From: Vibrio coralliirubri
Lineage (GTDB): Bacteria > Pseudomonadota > Gammaproteobacteria > Enterobacterales > Vibrionaceae
DNA length: 64,000 bases
NCBI RefSeq assembly: GCF_024347375.1
Contig: NZ_AP025470.1
Span: forward strand, 806,001-870,000
Direction of reading: 5' to 3'
The first letter of the stretch is position 1. The number at the start of each line of letters is the position of its first letter. A program made the position numbers and the translations under genes. Positions 57,182 through 64,000 of this stretch are shown here, in pieces. The notes below the pieces were generated by a model. That model made no database searches. It saw only the letters and a list, made by a program, of their open reading frames with translations, and was not told where the DNA came from.

Positions 57182-59536
57182 TTAACGATATAAAGCCAAA
57201 ATGGCGTGGTCAGTGGATACCCTTGGATGACGACCGTTTTTGTTAAACATCGCCATAGCATCTTCGTACACATCTTGACTTGCCCCGTCCAGGGTGAACT
57301 CAAAAGCGGCTATCTTTTCATGTACCTCTTCTTTTGCATTGGGGTACTGAGCTAAGGCTTCTTTCAGCACATCAATAAAAGAAATAAGTTTATAGATGGA
57401 TTGAACCTCATCAACGGCTTTGGCAGACTGACATTTATGGCACATATCGTACTCGGTACAAGGCAGTGTCAAGCCCATTGCGTTGTTGGTTTCGCGCTGC
57501 GTGTCTTTACCGCCTGTAATGCTTTGCTGCCCATTACAATGAATGCCATTTGGATTCGTTTTAGCTCTTTCTTCCTCTTGTTTCTTTTTCCATTCATCAT
57601 GTGCCAGCATTGTAATGCCGAGTTTGGTCATAACCATAGCTTTCGCTTGCTCTAAACTTGTGCCTTCGCCCAATTGCTCCATGACTTGCATGGCTTGTGA
57701 GATAATGACCTTGTTTAGTCTCGCGTCACCATTGGTATAATGCTTATCTATGGTTTCAAGTAGATTTTGAAGGAGACTCTGAACACCGCCTTTACCATTA
57801 TCGGAGTACACTTGGTTGCTGGTCATTTCTCTCCAACGGCTTGATTGAAGTGAAATGAAGTATTCATTTGTCTCAATTGACCATCGATTCATTTGGCTGG
57901 ATGTGATAGGGCTAATCCCGTCCCAGTCTTTAGGGGCTTGGTTTTCATGACCTCGTTTGAGTAGCAGTCGCTCATATTTAGGGTATTGTTTGTCTGCTAG
58001 CTCTGTGGCGAATTGTTCAATATCTTGAATTAACGTCTTATCCGCAGCAGAGATAGAGAAGCAATGGCTTGCACCATCTCGGTATTTTAATGAAATATTG
58101 ATGTTTCCATCGGAATCTTTCTCTGAGTAGGAAAGTGGCAGCAGGATGCCTTTGAGTGGCAAGTCTGTGTAACACGATAAAATGCAGTAGGCGGTATTGG
58201 TTGCGCCTTTTGTGGCATGCATTTTTGAGCATGGGTGAGTCACTTTGCTTACGACTATTCTACCATGCTTATTGGTCTTTTTTTTAAGCTCGATAATATG
58301 TTGGTTTCGATAGCTATAAAACAGCTCTTTAAACCATGGAATAATGGATGCTCGAGTGGGTGAGAGTAGGTTTAATTTCACCATCAGACTTTTGTTTAAT
58401 TCTATTAAATTAAACGTTTCGCTTTTCTCCCCCAGGTTATTGAGAGCGAAGAGTAACCCTGAACCTTCTTCGCTACCGCCGTACAGAGCTGAAAGTGTCT
58501 CAAGGGTTTTAATAAACTTCACACCATCACGCTTCTCAACATCGAAGCTCTGATTGGTTAGAACGGCGTCTACTTCTTTGTTTGCTCGTGCTTTAAAGCT
58601 CGATACCTTGACCACCTGCAAGCCCTTATCCCGTTCATCAGTATGAATTGTAATTGGATGAGCGATGCCCTGTATGTCGCTATCGTTCAATGAGGTGAAA
58701 AAACACATTAGGTGATAAGTCGCCCCCATCACCATGTTAAACGCAGCGGAAGCTCTTACAGACGTGCCATTCTGGCTTGATCCATGTGTTCGTGTTTTTA
58801 GAGAGGTTTGAATCGAAATGACTTCTTGGTACCCATTCAAATCAATAACGATAGGCAGTTCATCAGGCAGTTCTAGATTTTCTTTTTTTGCAGCAATGAG
58901 CTGCGGGGCTAAGGTGAAAAACAACTCACTCAATCGAGTGACAAGGACTTTCTCCTCAGCATCAGAATAGCCTTGGTTTGGTATTCCTTCACCATTAAAT
59001 CCTCGATGCAGGAGCGCCCATGAATCAGCGGGTAATCCACACCATATAAGGGCTATGCGAAGTGCTGAAACGATGCCAGGTGTTGAGTTTTCTTTAATGC
59101 CAAGCTCATCCCCATGTTGCCTTTCCCACAACTTTTTTGATGGGTGGTACGTTTTTATGCGATGCCGTAACTCACCATCATTCCCCGCGAATTTTAAATA
59201 GCCTTCCTCTGATAATGGGTTAACTTTCACAGCATCACAAAAGACGATGAAAGCACGCAAGCACTCATAAGTTCTCACGACCGTTGATACACGGTTACCA
59301 TTATCAACATACTGCTTGGCTTTTTTGCAAAAGCTTCTCAAGTATGGTGTACGGCTTTCAATTTTATCGTTATCGCGGTTGGTGCCAAGGTACAACAAAT
59401 GTGAGACATCAAACTCTGTGACTGCTCTGTTTCTAGAGCTCTTGTAAGGGATAGTAAGACGTAATGGAATCACATTTTTACTATTTCTAACGTGCCTGGC
59501 TGTCTTTGAGTTTTTTGCGAGTGGGCTTTTTGCCAT
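57182..59536 (-). CDS. Tyrosine-recombinase-like protein 2 (GinB-like, degenerate catalytic site)
   Basis: A 784-residue protein of the long recombinase type. The region expected to hold box I reads CYTDLPLKGILLPLSYSEK, so the usual Arg is not in place. Box II reads QSSRWREMTSNQVY with Arg but without the H-x-L context, and the Tyr may be in ETIDKHYTNGD. A Cys pair (CHKCQSA) is near residue 700. A structural or partner role is more likely than independent catalysis. 1 bp separates it from recombinase 1. Confidence 0.75.
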   Translation of the reverse strand: MAKSPLAKNSKTARHVRNSKNVIPLRLTIPYKSSRNRAVTEFDVSHLLYLGTNRDNDKIESRTPYLRSFCKKAKQYVDNGNRVSTVVRTYECLRAFIVFCDAVKVNPLSEEGYLKFAGNDGELRHRIKTYHPSKKLWERQHGDELGIKENSTPGIVSALRIALIWCGLPADSWALLHRGFNGEGIPNQGYSDAEEKVLVTRLSELFFTLAPQLIAAKKENLELPDELPIVIDLNGYQEVISIQTSLKTRTHGSSQNGTSVRASAAFNMVMGATYHLMCFFTSLNDSDIQGIAHPITIHTDERDKGLQVVKVSSFKARANKEVDAVLTNQSFDVEKRDGVKFIKTLETLSALYGGSEEGSGLLFALNNLGEKSETFNLIELNKSLMVKLNLLSPTRASIIPWFKELFYSYRNQHIIELKKKTNKHGRIVVSKVTHPCSKMHATKGATNTAYCILSCYTDLPLKGILLPLSYSEKDSDGNINISLKYRDGASHCFSISAADKTLIQDIEQFATELADKQYPKYERLLLKRGHENQAPKDWDGISPITSSQMNRWSIETNEYFISLQSSRWREMTSNQVYSDNGKGGVQSLLQNLLETIDKHYTNGDARLNKVIISQAMQVMEQLGEGTSLEQAKAMVMTKLGITMLAHDEWKKKQEEERAKTNPNGIHCNGQQSITGGKDTQRETNNAMGLTLPCTEYDMCHKCQSAKAVDEVQSIYKLISFIDVLKEALAQYPNAKEEVHEKIAAFEFTLDGASQDVYEDAMAMFNKNGRHPRVSTDHAILALYR

Positions 59537-59537
59537 G

Positions 59538-60938
59538 CTACCAACCCCCGTTTATCTTGTTGTTTTTACTCTTTGCGACTCTCAATTGGTCGTCAAGCTT
59601 ATTCATGAACTTAATATACTTTTCAGTTGTTGAGGTGCTTGCATGGCCCATTAGCTCTGCTAACTCATCCATCAGAAAGTCATAGGCAACCTGTCGCTTT
59701 TGATATTCACTCCAAAGCCAATGGGTGGCAAAGGTTGAACGCAAATCGTGAACTCGGTAGTACCAACTAGATTCTATCCCTCGGATGCGCTTTCTTAGTT
59801 CCCCAAAATGTACTTCAAGTGTGTTTTCTGTGTACGGGCGGCCTTTATTAGAGACAAAAAGGTAATCAGTGGAATCTAGCTCTTCTTTAGAATCAATCAG
59901 CTCTTTACGTCTGATAAGGTTCTTTTGTCGTTGTTTATTTTCTTTGTATTGCTCTAATTCTTCATAAAGCGCTATAGGGATTTCAACAGTACGTTCCTTA
60001 CTGCCTTTAGTGTGTGTAATGTGAACGGAGACAACTTCGAGTTCACTAAAATCAGTGTGACCAATATTGTGTGCGGGGAAGTGCGTGGCTTCATCAATCC
60101 TAAGTCCTGACTCCTCACAAAGTCTAAGCATTAAGGATACAGCTTTTGGCAACGTACCTATGTGTTGATAGAACAGTTCTTTATGATCGAACGTCATAGG
60201 CTTTAACTTTTTATAAGCAGGCGTTTTATCGTTCTTGGGAAACATCTTCATGATGTTTGAGATTTCATAGACTCGCTTTGCGCCAGATTGGGTATGAGCA
60301 AGCATGTCGTGCTGATTGATACCTTCGTAACTCTCAACCTTACTGAAGTGTGTTAATACGTGTTCATCATCATTTTTGAGGTAACCGTATTTTTGCATCC
60401 ACTTATAAAAGCCAATCACAGCGCCCATATAGCTTCTTGCAGAGCTAAGTGAGTATGCTTCGTCACCGGTTGCGCTTAGTTTGGCACGGCAGTTTGCTAA
60501 AAGGTGTTCTGCAAAGCGCCATGGCGCACCTTCTTCTTCATACTTCGATAGTGTTTTATACGTTAAATATTCAGGTGGTATCTCATTATCGTCTTCATCA
60601 GGTTGAGGGTGATGGGTGGAATCTAAGTAGCGAGTAAAAGCCAGTAAGCCTTTGGCAATTGAGTCAGTGTCCTTGACGGCACCATCACCACGCAGTTTAG
60701 AGACGAGGTAAAGAGATTGTGGGTAAACAACACTCCCATCAGGCGCAATGATAATATCTGTTTTCTTTAGGCGTGTTTCAATACTGGAAGGAGAAAGGTA
60801 GGGTGAATAAGTCACCTCTCCTGAGTCAGCATTGATGCTCTCTGAAACTTTAAGCTTTGCTAATGTATCTACCTCTATGGAAAGCAATCGGTAGTCATCA
60901 TAAATATCAGAATGTTTTTCATCATGTGTTTCTATCAC
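59538..60938 (-). CDS. Tyrosine recombinase 1 of module (GinA-like, complete active site)
   Basis: A 466-residue integrase. An N-terminal SAM-like core-binding region runs to about residue 240. The catalytic domain has Arg in LCEESGLRIDEATHF, Lys in ITHTKGSKERTVEIP, YRVHDLRSTFATHWLW (H-x-x-R), MGHASTSTTEKYIKFMN (His and nucleophilic Tyr). It is closest to the right island end, 80 bp from the bcp junction, as integrases usually are. It is the first gene of the recombination operon. Confidence 0.92.
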   Translation of the reverse strand: MIETHDEKHSDIYDDYRLLSIEVDTLAKLKVSESINADSGEVTYSPYLSPSSIETRLKKTDIIIAPDGSVVYPQSLYLVSKLRGDGAVKDTDSIAKGLLAFTRYLDSTHHPQPDEDDNEIPPEYLTYKTLSKYEEEGAPWRFAEHLLANCRAKLSATGDEAYSLSSARSYMGAVIGFYKWMQKYGYLKNDDEHVLTHFSKVESYEGINQHDMLAHTQSGAKRVYEISNIMKMFPKNDKTPAYKKLKPMTFDHKELFYQHIGTLPKAVSLMLRLCEESGLRIDEATHFPAHNIGHTDFSELEVVSVHITHTKGSKERTVEIPIALYEELEQYKENKQRQKNLIRRKELIDSKEELDSTDYLFVSNKGRPYTENTLEVHFGELRKRIRGIESSWYYRVHDLRSTFATHWLWSEYQKRQVAYDFLMDELAELMGHASTSTTEKYIKFMNKLDDQLRVAKSKNNKINGGW

Positions 60939-61036
60939 AAAACAACCCTCAATATGTTACCCACATATCAAAGATAGATTTGTCATAAAAAACGATCAAG
61001 GTTTTATGTCATAAAAATTATTCAAGGGTGAATTTC
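60939..61036. repeat. Right island end / attR with repeated octamers
   Basis: Contains TGTCATAA at 60981-60988 and 61007-61014, as at the left end, then the terminal repeat AAAAATTATTCAAGGGT and the bcp flank GAATTTCTTCT. The region is also the promoter zone of the recombination operon. Confidence 0.65.
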
Positions 61037-61362
61037 TTCTCGCCCCAAACGCCAAACTGTTCAGCAACGCTGTGGTCTTCATCAGATAGCAGGGTGAAGT
61101 TCAGAGATTTCTTTTCAACGAAGTTTGGTAGACGTTTTACTGGGTCAACACTCACACCTAGAACAATCACGTTTAGGTCATCAAGCTGTGCTTTGATATC
61201 ACGCAGACCTTCCGCTTGCACAATACAACCTGGAGTCATTGCTTTTGGGTAAAAATAGAAAAGTACTTTTTTACCTTTGAAGTCACCAAGAGATACGATA
61301 TTGCCATCTTGATCTGGAAGAGAAAAAGCAGGTGCTGGAACACCAGCCGTTAGCGTATTCAT
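61018..61362 (-). pseudogene. bcp: bcp 5' fragment (right flank of island)
   Basis: Encodes 114 codons from MNTLTAGVPAPAFSLPDQDG. The first 111 are true Bcp with the peroxidatic Cys in AMTPGCIVQAEGLRD and end VWGEKKF. The last three (TLE) and the stop come from the island. The peroxidatic Cys and its loop remain, but the C-terminal fold (the beta strands starting MGK) is missing, so the protein is probably nonfunctional or unstable. It is 12 bp downstream of gcvR. Confidence 0.93.
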
Positions 61363-61374
61363 GACATTTCCTTT

Positions 61375-61917
61375 TTAAAGACTGTTTTTGATAAAGTTGA
61401 GCGAGCCTTGGACTGATAGGCTCTGACACAGCGAATCGAATTCTTCTTGTAGCTGCATCAAGTTACATTCTGATTGCACAGAAGCGGTAATAGAGATATG
61501 GAATTGGTCGTTGTCGAGTTGAACCTTAGACTTATTAATGGTTCGTGCACTTAACGAATCGAGGCCGATGTTTCGGTCTGCGAAGAACTGGGTAAACTGC
61601 TCAGTAAGGCCGATTTTATCGTCTGACTCAACGAACACCTCTACTGTGTAAGAGTTCTCAATAACATCATGAGTTGAGGTTCGCTTCATAATCGTAATCA
61701 AGTCGTGCTCTTGTCCAAGCAAGGGCAAGGTGGTTTCAACGCGGGTAATGTTGTTTGCCTTTCCAGACAGCAGCATGATAAGCGTAAATTCTTCGCCAAA
61801 CAGGGCGATACGGCTATCAATAATGTTACAGCCTGATTGGGTGACTAAATGAACCACTTGGTTGCATACACCTGGGCGATCAGTGCCCACAGCTGTGATT
61901 ACTAGATGTTGAGTCAT
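61375..61917 (-). CDS. gcvR: Glycine cleavage system transcriptional antiactivator
   Basis: A 180-residue protein with two ACT domains (MTQHLVITAVGTDRPGVCNQ... and VFVESDDKIGLTEQFTQFF). The start at 61917 (MTQHLVI) matches the family; the longer frame to 61962 is rejected. GcvR binds GcvA to block gcvTHP activation when glycine is low. gcvR-bcp is the conserved order, and here bcp is broken. Confidence 0.93.
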   Translation of the reverse strand: MTQHLVITAVGTDRPGVCNQVVHLVTQSGCNIIDSRIALFGEEFTLIMLLSGKANNITRVETTLPLLGQEHDLITIMKRTSTHDVIENSYTVEVFVESDDKIGLTEQFTQFFADRNIGLDSLSARTINKSKVQLDNDQFHISITASVQSECNLMQLQEEFDSLCQSLSVQGSLNFIKNSL

Positions 61918-62291
61918 AAAATCACGTCTCTTTATATTCCATTGATTCATGCATGTTAGCACAGTTAGCTCGTGGAATAAGCGTGCGTACGGGGCTTTTT
62001 ATGAGCGACCTTGCTTCTAACATGTAACCAATGATAAGAATATCGAGCGCGTTAAAAAATGAGATAGAGTGATGAGAGCACAGCTTACTTGTTACTGACA
62101 TCCAGTGGTGTGCTATCCGCTAGATTGAGCGCAGGTTACCCAAATTCTAGGTAGAACGTCGTTAGAAGTCGTTTTACCTCAAACATACGACAATATTTAA
62201 TGCAGATGTTGCCGGTAAGCCACTTTAATGTCTTGTGTTTATTGATTGGCTTACAGTAACATGCAAAAAGAATAAATTAAGGGAGATAGAC
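61918..62291. other. Divergent intergenic gcvR/dapA
   Basis: A 374-bp region with the promoters of both genes. dapA has a good ribosome site (AAGGGAGATAG). I see no small ORF or riboswitch-like structure, and no terminator. Confidence 0.5.
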
Positions 62292-63170
62292 ATGTTTTCA
62301 GGAAGTATCGTTGCGCTAGTTACGCCATTTAATACAGATGGTGAAGTGGATTTCGACAGCCTTAAAAAGTTAGTTGAGCACCATGTTGCTGCAGGTAGTG
62401 ATGGTCTGGTTGCGGTTGGCACAACAGGTGAGTCTTCAACACTCACTATTGAAGAGCATGTCAAAGTCGTCAATAAGATCGTTGAGTTTGCTGATGGTCG
62501 TATTCCCGTTATCGCTGGTACAGGTGCAAACGCAACTCACGAATCTGTTCTATTCAGCCGTTTGTTGAATGGTTCTGGTATTGCTGGTTGCCTGAGCGTA
62601 ACGCCTTACTACAACAAACCGACTCAAGAAGGTTTGTACCAACACTACAAAGCGATTGCTGAAGTCAGTGACGTTCCACAAATCCTATACAATGTTCCTG
62701 GTCGTACTGCTGTAGACTTGCTGCCAGAAACGGTTGCTCGTCTTGCTGAGATCGAAAACATCGTTGCACTGAAAGATGCGACGGGTGATCTCGACAGAAT
62801 TGCAATTCACCGTGAACTTTGTGGCGAAGACTTTATCTTACTAAGTGGTGATGACTTAACAGGTCTAGAATTTGTTAAGCGTGGTGGCGATGGCGTGATC
62901 TCTGTAACGAATAATGTTGCAGCCGCTGATATGGCAACCATGTTCAAGCTAGCGAAAGAAGGTAAGTTTGAAGAAGCAGAAGCGATCAATGAGCGTTTGA
63001 TGCCTCTACATAAGAATTTGTTCGTTGAGTCTAACCCTATTCCCGTAAAATGGGCGGTTCATAAAATGGGTCTGATTGCTGAAGGTGGCTTACGTCTACC
63101 GCTGACTGAACTGTCAGAGCCAGCTCAACCTGTTGTTGCTCAAGCAATGACTGAAGCGTGCATTTACTAA
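62292..63170 (+). CDS. dapA: 4-hydroxy-tetrahydrodipicolinate synthase
   Basis: A 292-residue enzyme condensing pyruvate and aspartate semialdehyde in lysine and diaminopimelate synthesis. ATG 62292 ([13 protein letters not shown]) fits the family. [39 protein letters not shown] and [10 protein letters not shown] with the Schiff-base Lys are intact. Confidence 0.97.
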   Translation: MFSGSIVALVTPFNTDGEVDFDSLKKLVEHHVAAGSDGLVAVGTTGESSTLTIEEHVKVVNKIVEFADGRIPVIAGTGANATHESVLFSRLLNGSGIAGCLSVTPYYNKPTQEGLYQHYKAIAEVSDVPQILYNVPGRTAVDLLPETVARLAEIENIVALKDATGDLDRIAIHRELCGEDFILLSGDDLTGLEFVKRGGDGVISVTNNVAAADMATMFKLAKEGKFEEAEAINERLMPLHKNLFVESNPIPVKWAVHKMGLIAEGGLRLPLTELSEPAQPVVAQAMTEACIY

Positions 63171-63184
63171 AAACGTATGAAGTG

Positions 63185-63209
63185 ATGCCGAAGCGAACCT
63201 TCGGCATTT
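63185..63209 (+). terminator. Weak hairpin dapA/bamC
   Basis: ATGCCGAAG and CTTCGGCAT with a 5-nt loop, followed by TTTA. It is probably partial, since bamC usually follows dapA in one unit. Confidence 0.45.
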
Positions 63210-63219
63210 AGGAGTATAA

Positions 63220-64000
63220 ATGAAGTATTCTCACCAGCTAGTGATTGGGTCACTGGCTGTTTTCGTTCTTACAGCATGTTCTGGCAGCCCGACTCAACGT
63301 CGTCAAGCCAAAGATGATTTCGAATACTTAGAAACACCTGAGTTTTCACAATGGCAGTTGCCTGAAGATGCTCAGCCTCAGTTCTACCCAAATTATGACA
63401 TCCCGAGCGGTGACTTCACTGGTGGTGTAGGCCCTGCTGTGGATATTCGTCCACCACAACAGGTACTTGAGTTGATCCCTGGTGCTCGTGCGGAGCGTCA
63501 AAACGGTGAAGTAACGTTATGGCTGCTTCGTGCTGAAGAAGCAGACCGTGTATGGCAAACGGCTGTCGACATGTTAGCTCAACGTGGTATTGGTATTCGT
63601 GAACAGTCTGAGAATGAGATTGAGACCGATTGGGTTACTTGGGTTTCTGAAGACGAAGACGTAGAGATTGGCAGCCGCTACTCTATCTCTCGCTTCCAAG
63701 CGAACAACCGTCATGGCTTCAAGATTAATCTGATTGATTGGCGTGAAGGTACTGAAGAGAAACCGGTAACGGCAACCAATAAAGAGCGTTACAACGCGTT
63801 CCTGACTAACCTAGTTATGGCTAAGTACGATGAAAACCTTCGTGCTGAAGCGGAGCTGAAAGCGCAAGAGTTGGTGAAGCATATTCCAATCTCAATCGGT
63901 GCTGACCGCAGTGGTTTCCTGGTGATTATTGCTCGTACACCATACAATGTATTCTGGCAACATCTGCCTAGCTTGTTGCCTGAAATGGGCTTTGAGCTTG
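63220..64000 (+). CDS. bamC: Outer membrane assembly lipoprotein BamC (3' truncated by window edge)
   Basis: 260 codons are visible and the frame is open to the window end. GGAG lies 9 nt before the ATG. The lipobox is VLTACSG, so Cys20 is probably lipidated. TEWRDVPEN-like unstructured sequence is followed by the two helix-grip domains (GARAERQNGEVTLWLLR, ADRVWQTAVDML, FKINLIDWREG). BamC is a BAM-complex lipoprotein. The dapA-bamC order is conserved. Confidence 0.93.
   Translation, partial: MKYSHQLVIGSLAVFVLTACSGSPTQRRQAKDDFEYLETPEFSQWQLPEDAQPQFYPNYDIPSGDFTGGVGPAVDIRPPQQVLELIPGARAERQNGEVTLWLLRAEEADRVWQTAVDMLAQRGIGIREQSENEIETDWVTWVSEDEDVEIGSRYSISRFQANNRHGFKINLIDWREGTEEKPVTATNKERYNAFLTNLVMAKYDENLRAEAELKAQELVKHIPISIGADRSGFLVIIARTPYNVFWQHLPSLLPEMGFEL

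Noticed and set aside
61018..61362. 114-residue Bcp as a functional short peroxiredoxin
   Set aside because: It ends at the island junction with three foreign codons; the matching C-terminus is 30 kb away at 30979-31116.

Overview
The window is Gammaproteobacterial chromosome, almost certainly Vibrio. The evidence is the E. coli/Vibrio-type order lpxB-rnhB-dnaE-accA-tilS, the yafD/mltD/gloB/yafS/rnhA/dnaQ and fadE/gmhA/yafJ neighbourhoods, perM-bcp-gcvR-dapA-bamC, and a complete Vibrio-type lux operon. The Splendidus or Harveyi part of the genus is my guess; the sequence alone does not settle the species.

Bases 1-30978 are ordinary core genome. They cover lipid A (end of lpxB, gmhA), replication and repair (rnhB, dnaE, rnhA, dnaQ), fatty acid metabolism (accA, fadE), tRNA modification (tilS), nitrogen sensing (glnB), cell wall (mltD), detoxification (gloB), purine and pyrimidine supply (purMN with a PurR box, upp, uraA) and envelope quality control (bepA). 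Clear rho-independent terminators separate most units.

Bases 31117 to about 61029 are a ~29.9 kb genomic island inserted inside bcp (thiol peroxidase). The 3' 45 codons of bcp remain at 30979-31116 and the 5' 111 codons at the other end (61018-61362). Joined, they rebuild a normal 156-residue Bcp. The island carries its own full-length, divergent bcp (53900-54364) and a four-gene recombination operon at its right end: three long tyrosine-recombinase-like proteins plus a small HTH/coiled-coil protein. This matches what I recall of the GInt class of islands (ginABCD).

The island cargo has three blocks. (a) Bases 31643-40873 hold three adjacent cyclic-nucleotide signalling modules: a two-gene pair of a DisA_N/DAC-like protein and a 2TM beta-barrel (Cap15-like) protein, which I consider the most novel item; a type II CBASS (cap5 HNH-SAVED, CD-NTase, cap2 E2-E1, cap3 JAB); and a second, short CBASS (TM-SAVED effector plus CD-NTase with an AGS-C-like C-terminus). 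(b) Bases 41520-50635 hold a complete bioluminescence operon luxCDABEG plus luxH/ribB, tightly bracketed by IS remnants (an IS903-like element nested in a degenerate relative upstream, an IS3-family remnant downstream) and by a 52-bp direct repeat. (c) Bases 50846-53834 hold a three-gene operon (unknown, DEAH-type helicase, unknown) divergent from an XRE-type repressor gene, with two near-identical palindromic operators between them.

After the island the core chromosome resumes with the bcp 5' fragment, gcvR, dapA and the start of bamC, which runs off the end of the window.
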